DNA of 64,000 nucleotides from Leguminivora glycinivorella (lineage: Eukaryota > Arthropoda > Insecta > Lepidoptera > Tortricidae). Of this stretch, positions 1 to 10,740 are shown piece after piece. The position numbers and the translations under genes were made by a program. The notes beneath the pieces were generated by a model. It worked only from the letters and a program-made list of their open reading frames with translations, was not told the origin of the DNA and ran no database searches. The stretch spans positions 11,870,416 through 11,934,415 of the forward strand of contig NC_062998.1 of the NCBI RefSeq assembly GCF_023078275.1. The letters are read 5' to 3'. The first letter of the stretch is position 1. Every line of letters begins with the position of its first letter.

Positions 1-740
1 ACTTCGATAATCGTTAATCCGTTACTAAAAAAGTTAACTTCGTTAATCGTTAATGCGATACATTTCAACAAATTTAACGTAAGTTAAAGTTAATCGATAA
101 TCCGTTAACGCGTGACAAAAAAATATTTTTACTGTAGGTATATATTTAGTTGTATCAGTAATCCACTATAATGTATTATATTACTGTAAAAGCCCGAATT
201 ACAGCAAGCCTATTGAACTCTAGGCTACATGTGGAAGGCAGTGATTGCCTGAGCTACTGCCAAGAACTGTGTCAGGAGAGCTGCAAGATCACAGCAGGCG
301 GAAGCCGGGTAGAAGCTAGGGAAGAGAATGTGGTCGTAAATTGGGCTCGAATTTGCTGCCCTGTCACCACACCCCCCCCTGTGAACCACAGTATAATCTA
401 GAACAGTTGCCATGTTAAAACTTAGGATTCATCGAATCAACGTTGGTAAAAGCGAACCCATGTGAACAACAATTCTTTAGGTAATATTTGGGCTTTTGGC
501 GATCAAAATCGGTAAAAGCTGGGATTTACCGGTTAAATCCTAGGATTTTCCGTACTTCGGACTTTTACAGTAGCGTGTTTTTCGCGGCGCTGCCCTGCTA
601 AATTAACGATTAACGGACTCGGAGAAATTTAACGGAAGTTAACGAGTCCGTTAACATTTTTTAGAGTTAACTTAAAAGTTAATCCGTTAATCGAAATGTT
701 AACTTCGTTAATTAACGGATTAACGAGTTAATGCCCAGCT
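1..740. repeat. Degenerate GTTAA-type repeat block, possible foldback element
   Basis: The two flanks (about 1-120 and 600-740) are built from degenerate repeats of the words GTTAA, TTAACG and AATCCG in mixed orientation. The middle (about 120-600) is ordinary sequence with no convincing gene. The arrangement suggests a foldback or MITE-like element whose left end may lie outside the window. The short open frames here have no family features. Confidence 0.4.
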
Positions 741-1130
741 ATGGGTATGTGTATATTAAATAGGTACGCTATAATGTAATTAATGATGTAGCTACTTAAT
801 TGTGTCAAGTAAAAATGGTCACTTCTTTGCCTTGCCCCATGTTTTGCGCCTCCAAGTATAAGGCGATACGAAGTACGCCGGGCAGCTAGTTAATAATATA
901 AGAGAGACTTTAAAAAGGGTCAAGTAGCCTATTACCACCTGTTATCACCAAATTGTTACCTGTGTACTTATTGTATTGTGTTGTACTCTTTCTTTAATAC
1001 GTATGTCATTTCACACTGGTGTACACATTTTTAAACTTAATTATAGTCATAAAACTGATACAGACCTATTTATTTTAACATCTTACGCTAATTGGTTGTA
1101 TGTACCCATTTTCTGAAATTCCTTATCACT
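741..1130. other. AT-rich intergenic stretch, nothing recognised
   Basis: No coding exon, RNA gene or clear repeat was seen in this stretch. Confidence 0.5.
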
Positions 1131-1195
1131 TTTAGAATTGTACCGACCTAATGTTCATACAACTTGTATGAGAATTAGGTCGGTACAATTCTAAA
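1131..1195. repeat. Perfect 22-bp inverted repeat (hairpin)
   Basis: The arms at 1131-1152 and 1174-1195 are exact reverse complements, beginning TTTAGAATTGTACCGACC. The 21-bp loop contains a smaller stem, CATAC/GTATG. It could be a short MITE or a hairpin RNA source; the sequence alone does not decide. Confidence 0.7.
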
Positions 1196-1244
1196 TTAAG
1201 GTGCGACAAAGGGTCTCCGAAGGAATCGCTTGAGGGTGCCTGTG

Positions 1245-1439
1245 TACGTTAGGGTCTCTCAGGGTGCCTGTCCACTGGAGTGGAGCAAGGCAGCGGAGCG
1301 GTGAGCGAGGTAAAAATCCACCAATTGAATATCATAAAATCTCCGCTCCTGATATTCTATTGGTAGATTTTTACCTCGCTCACAGCTCCGCTGCCTCGCT
1401 CCGCTCCAGTGGACAGACACCCTGAGAGACCCTAACGTA
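1245..1439. repeat. 195-bp palindromic (foldback) element
   Basis: The two halves are near-perfect reverse complements. The outer ends are TACGTTAGGGTCTCTC and GAGAGACCCTAACGTA, and the arms run about 85-90 bp to a short AT-rich centre near 1335-1350. It resembles a small foldback MITE. No coding potential. Confidence 0.7.
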
Positions 1440-1800
1440 GGCCCTCCGACAGAGATGTTTATAAGGCCCTACGTTGATAATCAAGTGATGGCCCTACAGC
1501 TATTACCATTCCGTAGGGCCTCCGAAGTTACTACCTGAAAGGCCCTATGTATGCACAATAAACTGAGGGCCAACAGCTGTAACTATTAGGTAGGGCCTTC
1601 GTCGGATATGTTTCAAAGGCCCTACGAGGAAAATCGAGTGAGGGCCCTACGTAGGATCTTCAACGTGGGCCCAACTTGTTTAAGAGTTGAATAAATAACG
1701 TTTAGCCAACGGTAGGGCCTCTTCTATAAATACGCAGTTGGCCCGACGTAGTTGGCCCCTTGTTGATTCTATCGTTGGTCCTTCTATTCCTAGGGGTGAC
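1440..1800. repeat. Block of GGCCCTA/TAGGGCC motifs in both orientations
   Basis: The hexamers GGCCCT and AGGGCC recur about every 20-45 bp, often extended to GGCCCTACG or CGTAGGGCC, and alternate in orientation. Spacers are AT-rich and differ from one another, so this is not a simple tandem array. Function unknown. Confidence 0.55.
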
Positions 1801-3530
1801 ACGCCGGACGGTTGGCCAACCTAAAGGTGGACAAAGGCCCAACAAACAGCCAACTCAAAATGCTACTAGGGATATTAATGCCACTAGTCAGTAGAGATGA
1901 TGTGCGAGTGCCTAAAAATAAAATCCTATTTAACCCATTCAGGGCCAGCAACTCAGCTTATGAGTCATGGTGGAACAGTTCCGCAGGGCCGATGACTCGC
2001 ATGTGAGTCCTGAATAAATTCTGATTTAAACATAAACAAAACGTAATATAACGTAATAATGTAAGTATAGTTTGAGATAACAACCATTTTCATAAGGTAA
2101 TAATGAAAAAAAAATTCTAAACATGTTTTTTTTTAGTGAAATGGGGTCGAGAATATTCAAGTTTGGTTTACTATAAGTGTAATATAGTAAATATTCTGAA
2201 ATTCGAGATACATACGTGTTCCAAGCAAATGGATGAATCCACATTTCAAAAATATAAATAATACATATATGCCTGAAGTTATAGACCCGACTCAAGGTAT
2301 GGGTCGCCGTGGCCGGGCGCTACTTGTAAAATCTACACATATTTTCATAGCACCCAAAATTAAACTTTATTGCATTGTTTTAAAGCTTATTTCATGACGA
2401 AATTCGTTGCGAATTGTACCATTTTACAACGGATTACTGTTTGGATGGCAGCAAGCAACATTTATAAGAACCAAACATATTACCATGCTATATTTTTTTA
2501 TTTCATTACAACTTCATTACAACAGGGCAGCTTAAACAGTCACAAAGTAAGTAGTAATTATTGTATTATCATAAAAGTGTGTGACAAATATTTACAAGAC
2601 AAGTTTTTTTCTAAACATTTGCGTGGTGTTTATAACAGTTTTTAAGTGCTCTATTGTTTCTATTATAATGACGTTTACCAAAACAAAGATCATGACAGGC
2701 CACATGTAAGATTATCGGTGACACTTGGCCAATAAACAATGAATGCACCTGAGCGGCGGCGGATTAAGCGGTCGTCTCATCTTTCACGTGGTATTTTTAA
2801 CAAAAACTCAAGAAATTATTTTTCCCATCCCCTTTATTAGGATGTATTTTAGAGTAATATGGGAAATTCTATTTAGTCACGATTTATTCGTTGGCGACTT
2901 TATACTCGTCCCAGTGCTCTTCAGTGATTTCGTATTTTGTGATTTTTGTAACCTTGGCTATGGATGACTAGAAATATACATAATCACGCGCTAAGTTGCG
3001 GAATTTCATTATAAACATTTTTTAAGTACTTTTCTGAACCGTATAATTAATTAATTACATGAGAATAACTGCATCCTCTCGATAATCATATATTTCTGGT
3101 CAGACTATAAAATGTTCATTCTTACAAATAGCAACAAATTAGTAAATACATTTATTTTGAATATGAACAGAAAACAGTTGGTTAGTAAAAATGTTGCATA
3201 AGATTGTTCAACTGGCCGGATTCATAAGCGGCAATTTATTTTGCGTTCGCGCCAGGCCAGAGACCCATGAGCTGAGTCACGCGTTTTAGCTAAAAACGGT
3301 TTGTATGGTGGCCCGGCGTGATGTGTACGCTCGACAGTCCATGGCCATGAATGGGTTAAGTTGACCCGCAGGAGGGCAGGCGGATTTGCCTCTATTCTTT
3401 TGACAGGCGCTACATACTTCAACGCCACGGCTGGGCTCACAACTTTAAATTCCATCATAACTTTTTTCTGGTACGCCAAAAAAATTTGAAAAAAATATAT
3501 TGACAGGTACCAAATAGGTAGTAAATATTG
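1801..3530. other. AT-rich non-coding stretch
   Basis: Short open frames occur (for example 1812-2006 and 2370-2645), but they lack domains, splice context and coding-like composition. No gene is called. Confidence 0.5.
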
Positions 3531-3533
3531 ACT

Positions 3534-3808
3534 CAGCAATTCCCGTCAACTTTGTACAATGCCACGTCAGCAAATTTTAATTGATCCTATTTTGTTACCA
3601 ACATTTAGTGATATAATTCGACTTTCGTAAGATATATACAGGATAATTGTTATAATTAAGAAAATATAGATACTAGAGAACCTTAATGACGAAATAAAAC
3701 TTAATAAAATCTCAATTCATCAACAAAATCTTGGTAACAAAATAGGAATTAATAAAAACAAATTTAACTTTTCCCTTAATTTTTGTACAAAGTTGACGGG
3801 AATTGCTG
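3534..3808. mobile_element. MITE with CAGCAATTCCCG termini (copy 1)
   Basis: A 275-bp segment is bounded by inverted ends CAGCAATTCCCGTCAAC and its reverse complement, flanked by GACT on both sides (a likely 4-bp target duplication). Arms extend inward through GTACAA and GGTAACAAAATAGG-type sequence. Related copies lie at 32278-32561 and 43841-44024. No ORF, so it is non-autonomous. Confidence 0.7.
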
Positions 3809-4066
3809 GACTAAGAAATCAATTAGTAATGTTGTCTAGAACTATGTAAACCAAAAATGGTCCAGACATCCTGACGTCAGAATGTCTGGCCACTTTATTC
3901 GCTCGATTTTTCGAAATCAGTGGAGGTACCAAATATATGTACTCAGGTACCAAATAGTATCAAATAGGTACTAAATTTTAGTATGTACTAAACATCAAAT
4001 ATCTGTAGTGATCCAGGGGTCCTGACGCTCACGATATCGTTCTGGGTCTGGCACGGGCCCTGGTAC

Positions 4067-4174
4067 CTGCACGATGGCGCTGCCGGTGGCGACGAGCACG
4101 GGCGCGCTGGCGGCAGCGGGCGCGCGCAGCTGCTGCTCAAGCGCCTGCTTCTGCCGCGACATCGTCTCCAGCGC
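4067..4174 (-). CDS. Orphan candidate exon, unknown protein
   Basis: On the minus strand an acceptor (TTGCATCAG) precedes an open GC-rich segment, and CAG|GTACCA can serve as donor after exactly 36 codons. It begins ALETMSRQKQALEQQLRAP and continues into an Ala/Val-rich part. The start looks like a short coiled coil or glutamine-rich helix. Without the donor the frame stays open to a stop at 3995, adding a Pro-rich tail (VPGPVPDPERYRERQ), so it could instead be a terminal exon. The composition contrasts sharply with the AT-rich surroundings. No partner exon was found nearby, and I do not recognise the protein. Confidence 0.35.
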
Positions 4175-4656
4175 CTGATGCAACAAACACATACATACAT
4201 TACATTGTTGCCCGGGTTTGAAAGAGTACGTTGTTCAACATGGGGCGTGAGATCAATATTGCAAACGAGTATGGTAAAATCGCGTCGGCTAGCAGTAGCG
4301 ATAAAAATATGCAAAAAGGTGAAAAAAGTTTAATAATGGGACTAGAAATTTCACAATTCCGTAGAGAAAAAGCTTCTTTTGTAACTCCCACAGCGCCCGA
4401 GTGCAGTTGGGATGGAATACTGAGCGAGTGTGATAAAAATGCACTTTCTGTCGAGATACCTTGTAAGTTGCAAGTTTTGATGGGCATTTTCCGTAATTAC
4501 GAGTATATATTAACACGCTTTTATTAGGTCGTCGTGTATGTAACTAACTATGTAATGGAATCTAAGGGAGCTAATTTAACCATCTTCCAGGGGTCGTAGC
4601 GTAATGAAAATTGGCAGCTGTATGTAGTTCTGATGACAATACAATAATATGGTACT

Positions 4657-5620
4657 TTTGAACTGATCTGATGATGGAGCCGGAAGATATGAACTAGAAC
4701 TACATGATGGAACATCGTATCGTAGCTGTTTTTGGGTTTCTAAGAAAAGTCTTGTAATGTACTTTGACTACGATTAGGTTTCAAGGTCTGATGATGGAGC
4801 CGGAAGATATGAACTGGAACTACATGATGGAACATCGTATCGTAGCTGGTTTTGGGTTTCTTAGAAAAATCTTGTAATGAACTTTGACTACGATTAGGTT
4901 TCAAGGTCTGATGATGGAGCCGGAAGATATGAACTAGAACTACATGATGGAACATCGTATCGTAGTTGGTTTTGGGTTTCTTAGAAAAGTCTTGTAATGA
5001 ACTTTGACTACGATTAGGTTTCAAGGTCTGATGATGAAGCCGGAAGATATGAACTGGAACTACATGGTGGAACATCGTATCGTAGCTGGTTTTGGGTTTC
5101 TTAGAAGTCTTGTGATGAACTTTGACTACGATTAGGTTTCAAGGTCTGATGATGGAGCCGGAAGATATGAACTGGAACTACATGATGGAACATCGTATCG
5201 TAGCTGGTTTTGGGTTTCTTAGAAAAGTCTTGTAATGAACTTTGACTACGATTAGGTTTCAAGGTCTGATGATGAAGCCGGAAGATATGAACTGGAACTA
5301 CATTTTTTTTTTTTTTTTTATTATAAACTGGCCAGTGATTGAACTGATGGAAAGTGACGACAAGGCCGAGGTTGTAGCTCACTGGTTCAGTAACAGCCTA
5401 TTCACTCTTGACTTGAATGGTGGAACGTATCGTCGCTTACTCTTGACCACAGTAGCTGGTTATGGGTTTCTTAGAAAAGTCTTGTAATGAACTTTGACTA
5501 CGATTAGGTTTCAAGGTCTGATGATGAAGCCCGAAGGTAGGCACTGGCATTCCATGATGGCATATCGTATCATAGCTGTGTTTGCGCTTTTGAGAAAGGC
5601 CACGTAATAAACTTTGAACG
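4657..5620. repeat. 120-bp tandem array, interrupted once
   Basis: A 120-bp unit containing GTCTGATGATGGAGCCGGAA and GATATGAACTGG repeats about seven times. From 4681 to 5100 the copies stay exactly in register. At about 5303 a T-run plus roughly 110 bp of unrelated sequence is inserted in a unit, after which the repeat resumes and decays by about 5620. Because 120 is divisible by three the array stays open on the minus strand as a 40-residue repeat; that is a by-product, not a gene. Confidence 0.85.
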
Positions 5621-6330
5621 TTACGTTTTCAACGTTATAACAAACCTATTATTGACCGAAGCGAAGCGAGGGCTAAGTTAGGTTAGGGTTTTCTTGCGAG
5701 CCTTATAAGCGGAAAAAGAAAGTAGACCAGGAAAAATAGCTTGACCTGGACATAATTCGATAACCGTAATTTTCTTTTTCTGTCGTATAAAGTATCATTA
5801 GTGATAGTTAAAATACAAATTATTAATCAAATTAGGGTTCTGATTCAATTTAAAAAAAAATAAAAACGAACTTTGAATATTTTTTGATTTTATAACTAAA
5901 GTATTAAATGTAATCCGGAAAAAGTGCTTGTATTATGTTGTGACACCTGCATTTCATATAAAAACATCTAATTTTTATAAATAATTCATACAGAACTATC
6001 ATTTATAAAGAAGGTTTAGTAAGTTACACATTTTCAGGCGTATTTCACTAGAAAATATTGTTAACCGTAATCCTGCAATTTATTATGAATATAATATTAC
6101 GTGTCTTGATAAATTATTAAAACTTATACCAATACTTTTGGCGCTTGTTCAAAATCTTAAATATTGATAATTTTAGGAAAGGAAAAATACCTAACTAAAT
6201 TGAAAGATGGTAAATTTTGCCGTTAATATATTCTTAGTACTATACGAAATCAATTAAACAACAAATATGTAAGATTCATTACTTAATTGATATTTTTCTT
6301 ACTTGCGCTTTAATATGAACGTTATTACCT
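5621..6330. other. AT-rich stretch, possibly intronic
   Basis: The stretch contains one copy of the TTAGGTTAGGGTTTTCTTG word (near 5680) that also characterises the array at 14.7-18.8 kb. Otherwise nothing is recognised. If the exon at 6335 is real, this is probably intron. Confidence 0.4.
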
Positions 6331-6334
6331 GCAG

Positions 6335-6526
6335 AATAAGGTCGTGCACAGAGTAGGTATAGCTAGTATAGTAGTAGCGGGAACGGGCGGCGAGTCGTCA
6401 ACACGTGTTTCGCTCTGCGATATCAAGGGCGCCGCGTTTTCAAAACGCTTCGATAACAAATATTTCACCGTCCAGTATAAGAGAGCTCCCTTATTACAAG
6501 TGACAAAAGTCATACAAATCAATTAG
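6335..6526 (+). CDS. Orphan candidate terminal exon, unknown protein
   Basis: After a plausible acceptor (TTACCTGCAG) the plus strand is open for 63 codons and ends at TAG. The product contains VGIASIVVAGTGGESS, one Cys in SLCDIKGAAFSKR, and a C-terminus LLQVTKVIQIN. Composition is more coding-like than the AT-rich flanks. There is no methionine start, so it could only be an internal or terminal exon. Upstream exons were not found, and the DD41D transposon begins 91 bp downstream. I do not recognise the family; a fossil open frame remains possible. Confidence 0.3.
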   Translation, partial: NKVVHRVGIASIVVAGTGGESSTRVSLCDIKGAAFSKRFDNKYFTVQYKRAPLLQVTKVIQIN

Positions 6527-6617
6527 TCCGATAGGTCACGTTAAACTGGTCAAGTCGTTAGCTCAATAATAGTACCTATCGAGCTTGACGAGATGCTTGG
6601 ATCACAACAACGTAATA

Positions 6618-9464
6618 CAGGGTGTTTGGTAACCGGATGCAAAGCCGAAAGTAGGAGATAGTCTAGGTCATGTAGAACATTTTTAGCCATACTTGTCTTA
6701 GACAAATGTTATTAGTTTTTTTTTAATTTAAATTTTAAGATTTGTCGGATAAAACTACAAAACTTCAGACTAAATCGATAATAGTACTTTTTTTACTGCA
6801 GGTAGATTTTTTTTTGTTTTATTTTGTATTGTGCAATGTCTATCTTACACCAGGAAAGTGATTTGAAACATCTTTGTCTAAAGAAAACGAGTTGACAGCG
6901 ATTTAAAATTTTAGTTACATGAAAATGTAAATGATTTAAGTGATTTAAAAGTACGATAAAAAAAAAACTAAAATAGCCACGAATTTTCAAACCATTTTAA
7001 AAACATGCTTGGCTTCTACCCTTTTATTTAAGCTATCAAACACGACTGTAGCTACTGTATCCTTGAAAATAAGCCACCTAAACCAACTGGGTAGCTAAAA
7101 TGTTTCACTCTACTTGTGATACTTGTGGTAGTTGTGGTGACGAATCTCATTATGATTTTACAATAAAACATTGGTTCTGAATACTAAGTTGGCGTTGACT
7201 TGACATTTGACTTGTTTTAAAAGGGTTAAGTGTACTGGTCAAAAATACCACATGCAATTTTAACAAACAAAGGCTTGCGGCGGTGAGAGACAAAAGGGAC
7301 TGATAGCGGCAGGCGGCGAGCGGCGTTAAACAAAGATGATCGGTTTTGTGCTTTATTGACAAAGATAAACTGATTAGCTACATGAGTATTTGTGCAAAAA
7401 CTAGTAATTTAGTCTAGTTACAACTTCAGTTGCGATTAGACGTTCATTGTGGTTTAATTTCCCGCTGTCATCTCAATTTTACCGTGTCAAGTTGTAGCTG
7501 CCGTAGGCGCTCCTTCACGTGTAATTACGACTTCTTCATTGTAAACATGGAGTTTACGAACGAAGAATACGCTGACATTATCTACATGTACTGCAAAGCT
7601 GACAGTAATGGAGCGATGGCCCGACGGATGTACCAAGAGCGTTTTCCAAACCGGAGATTGCCTAATGTGAGAGTGTTTTACAATTCATTCCGAAGGCTAC
7701 GTGAGAATGGTATTGCTGTGCAACATGGAGGGAATCCAGGACGTAATCGCCCTGAAGTGGAGGAAGACGTTCTACAGGCATTTGCAGAGGATCCGACTAC
7801 GAGCATCAGAGTGGTAGCTCGTAATCTGAACTTGTCCACATGGAAAGTATGGGCCACAATGAATCGTGAGGGAAAATATCCTTTTCACGGCATCGGAGTT
7901 CAAGGTTTGGACGAAGGAGATCCTGCACGCCGAGTGGACTTCTGCCGATTTTTACTCAATGCGGATATCGAAGACCGACATTTTTTGCGAAGCATTCTTT
8001 GGACCGATGAATCGAAATTTTCCCGGGAGGGGATCACAAATTTCCATAACCTACACCAATGGGCTGACAAAAACAACAATCCACATTGGAAAAAGCAAGT
8101 GTCCTTCCAAAGAAAGTTTTCCGTCAATGTGTGGGCTGGAATCATCGGCAGAGTCCTTATTGGGCCACATTTTTTGCCAAATAATTTAAATGGGGCAAAT
8201 TATTTGGAATTTTTACAAAACGATTTGCCCAGGCTTATTGACGAAGACCAGCTGCCCGGTGCAGTGACATTTCAACACGACGGTTGTCCCGCCCATTACT
8301 CTCTGGCTGTAAGGGAGCATCTGGATAACTGTTTCCCGGACGGTTGGATCGGCAGAGGCGGACGAATCCCTTGGCCCGCTCGGTCACCTGATTTGACACC
8401 ATTGGATTTTTTCGTTTGGGGCCGAGCTAAGGAGCTAGTCTACACACAAGAGGTCATTAATACCGTAGAAGAGCTGAGGGAGAGGATAGAAGCGGCGTTC
8501 GAAAGGATGAGGGAAGAAATGATATTCGGAACAACCACCACAGAAGTAAGAAGACGGGCTCGTGCTTGTATTCGAAACGGCGGGTCACATTTTGAAAACG
8601 AGCGATGATGTGTAATTTTAATGTGTTGATCGTAAAAATAAATAACTTATCTTTTATGCTTTTGTTTTAATTTACCCTAAACATTCCCTCTTATTAGTAC
8701 AGGTAGCCTATTTTCAAAGATAAAATGGCTTGAGACATGATTGTCTTATCGCCCGCCGCCTGCCGCTATCAGTCTCTTTTGTCTCTCACCGCTGCGGCGC
8801 GCCGCAAGCCTTTGTTTGTTAAAATTGCATGTGGTAGTTTTGTCCAGTACACTTAACCCTTTTAAAACAAGTCAAATGTCAAGTCAACGCCAACTTAGTA
8901 TTCAGAACCAATGTTTTATTGTAAAATCATAATGAGATTCGTCACCACAACTACCACAAGTATCACAAGTAGAGTGAAACATTTTAGCTACCCAGTTGGT
9001 TTAGGTGGCTTATTTTCAAGGATACAGTAGCTACAGTCGTGTTTGATAGCTTAAATAAAAGGGTAGAAGCCAAGCATGTTTTTAAAATGGTTTGAAAATT
9101 CGTGGCTATTTTAGTTTTTTTTTATCGTACTTTTAAATCACTTAAATCATTTACATTTTCATGTAACTAAAATTTTAAATCGCTGTCAACTCGTTTTCTT
9201 TAGACAAAGATGTTTCAAATCACTTTCCTGGTGTAAGATAGACATTGCACAATACAAAATAAAACAAAAAAAAAATCTACCTGCAGTAAAAAAAGTACTA
9301 TTATCGATTTAGTCTGAAGTTTTGTAGTTTTATCCGACAAATCTTAAAATTTAAATTAAAAAAAAACTAATAACATTTGTCTAAGACAAGTATGGCTAAA
9401 AATGTTCTACATGGCCTAGACTATCTCCTACTTTCGGCTTTGCATCCGGTTACCAAACACCCTG
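6618..9464 (+). mobile_element. Tc1/mariner-superfamily transposon (DD41D), apparently full length
   Basis: The 2,847-bp element is flanked by TA on both sides (6616-6617 and 9465-9466), the target duplication of this superfamily. It begins CAGGGTGTTTGGTAACCGG and ends with the reverse complement. The inverted repeats are exceptionally long: about 6618-7325 on the left and 8746-9464 on the right. The outer parts are nearly identical; the inner parts carry small differences, such as about 10 extra bases (GCGCGCCGCA-like) in the right arm. Between them lies one open transposase gene. Intact ends, an intact ORF and near-identical arms suggest a fairly recent insertion. Confidence 0.92.
7547..8608 (+). 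CDS. DD41D Tc1/mariner-like transposase (353 aa)
   Basis: The first ATG in the frame gives 353 aa; open codons upstream of it (from 7430) lack an ATG and lie in the element's 5' leader. The N-terminus (MEFTNEEYADIIYMYCK, then MYQERFPNRRLP) matches the DUF4817-type helix-turn-helix DNA-binding region of insect Tc1/mariner transposases. The catalytic aspartates appear as LWTD154ESKF, QHD245GCPAHY and SPDLTPLD287FF; 41 residues separate the last two, so it is DD41D rather than the usual DD34D/E. There are no stops or frameshifts. An AATAAA at 8637-8642 follows the stop. It would cut and paste the surrounding element at TA sites in the nucleus. Activity is inferred from intactness only. Confidence 0.92.
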   Translation: MEFTNEEYADIIYMYCKADSNGAMARRMYQERFPNRRLPNVRVFYNSFRRLRENGIAVQHGGNPGRNRPEVEEDVLQAFAEDPTTSIRVVARNLNLSTWKVWATMNREGKYPFHGIGVQGLDEGDPARRVDFCRFLLNADIEDRHFLRSILWTDESKFSREGITNFHNLHQWADKNNNPHWKKQVSFQRKFSVNVWAGIIGRVLIGPHFLPNNLNGANYLEFLQNDLPRLIDEDQLPGAVTFQHDGCPAHYSLAVREHLDNCFPDGWIGRGGRIPWPARSPDLTPLDFFVWGRAKELVYTQEVINTVEELRERIEAAFERMREEMIFGTTTTEVRRRARACIRNGGSHFENER

Positions 9465-9466
9465 TA

Positions 9467-10029
9467 TGTATGAAAGCTTGCGGCGCTTAAGACTGTATTC
9501 TTTCGAGTCGTGTGTAACGTATTTTGGCGAGGCAAATTTGAAGCACAGTGCGTGTCTGTCTCACTCACTCTTACGGTAAACCTAATGAACTGTTTCACTT
9601 TCAGAGGATTTTTGAAGTAATTTGGGTAATATGACATTGTCGCGGTGAGGTCTTTCCGGTACAAATTTATCGGTGGATCTTTTCGGATTTGTGGATGATG
9701 AGCCGATGCGATGTCGCTTCATTTTGAAGTGTCGACTCTCGCGAGGGAGTTCTTAGAGGACCGCGAGGAGCGCGTGTGACTGTTGAGTTTTTGAATGATT
9801 TGAAGTTTGTGAATGATTTTATTTTGTGTGTATTTGTGTGGGCATGAGGTGTTTGTGTTGCGAGAGTCAAATCAATAATATGAGTGGTACAAATTTTATT
9901 AGGGGGCCTCATGTGTGAGAAACTCAACACTCGAATGCTGCGTAACAATGCGAGCCGAAATCGCCTAATCGGAAGTGTCCGACTTGGTATCGACTAATCT
10001 ATACACGTTGTAACATGAGAAACCAGAAA
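9467..10029. other. Unassigned stretch between transposon and satellite block
   Basis: No gene is supported. A 22-codon ATG frame at about 9709 (MSLHFEVSTLAREF...) looks protein-like but lacks a good donor or partner exon. Confidence 0.4.
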
Positions 10030-10057
10030 TCAAAACCTGGTTTCTGGTATCTGGTAC

Positions 10058-10098
<41 letters not shown>

Positions 10099-10510
10099 TC
10101 CGGTATCCTGTATCCTGTATCCTGTATCCGGTATCCGGTAACCGGTACCCGGTATCCGGTAACCGGTATCCGGTAACCGGTATCCGGTAACCGGTACCCA
10201 GTAACCGGTATCCGGTAACCGGTAACCGGTATCCGGTAACCGGTATCCGGTAACCGGTATCCGGTATCCGGTAACCGGTATCCGGTAACCGGTATCCGGT
10301 ATCCGGTAACCGGTATCCGGTAACCGGTATCCGGTAACCGGTATCCGGTAACCGGTAACCGGTGACGGGTCTCCGGTATTCGGTGACCGGTAACCGGTAA
10401 CCAGTAACCAATGACCGTTAACCGGTATCCGGTAAACGGTGACCGGTAACCGGTAGACGGTAACCGGTATCCGGTAAACGGTAGACAGTAACCGGTAACC
10501 AGCATCCGAT
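10030..10510. repeat. 7-bp CCGGTAW minisatellite
   Basis: The unit CCGGTAA or CCGGTAT is repeated for about 480 bp, with occasional variants (CCTGTAT, CCGGTAC) and decay toward 10400-10510. Three units make 21 bp, so all minus-strand frames stay open and encode VTGYRLP/DTGYRIP repeats; these are by-products. The array abuts two other unlike satellites. Confidence 0.9.
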
Positions 10511-10539
10511 ATACGGTATCCGATATCCGGTTTCCCGTG

Positions 10540-10740
10540 TTCGGTTTCCCGTTTCTGGTTTGGTTTTGGTTTTGGTTTTAGTTTTAGTTCTGTTAGTTTA
10601 AACAAAAACAAAACTGAAAACGAAAACGGAAACCGAAACGGGAATGGAAACGAAAACCGAAATCGAAACCGAAACCGAGACCGAAACCTACACCAAAACC
10701 GACACCGAAACCAAGACCAAAACCGAAACCGAAAAAAATA
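10540..10740. repeat. Folded-back GGTTTT / AAACCG hexamer block
   Basis: The left half is (GGTTTT)-like and the right half is (AAACCG/AAAACC)-like, so the halves are imperfect reverse complements. They meet at the palindrome GTTTAAAC (10597-10604). The right half is longer, about 135 bp. A simple-sequence inverted repeat, no gene. Confidence 0.75.

Noticed and set aside
4740..5382. Minus-strand repeat peptides (HHQTLKPNRSQSS-type) as a gene
   Set aside because: They are a by-product of a 120-bp satellite whose period is a multiple of three.
7430..7546. N-terminal extension of the transposase
   Set aside because: The 39 upstream codons contain no ATG and lie in the element leader; the DNA-binding domain begins right at the first ATG.
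9709..9778. Short start exon MSLHFEVSTLAREF
   Set aside because: Protein-like, but only 22 codons, with a weak donor (GTGTGA) and no partner exon.
9965..10611. Three long overlapping minus-strand open frames (VTGYRLP-type repeats) as a repetitive protein gene
   Set aside because: All three frames are open because the 7-bp unit cycles through frames every 21 bp and contains no stop. There is no start context, splice signal or non-repeat coding part.
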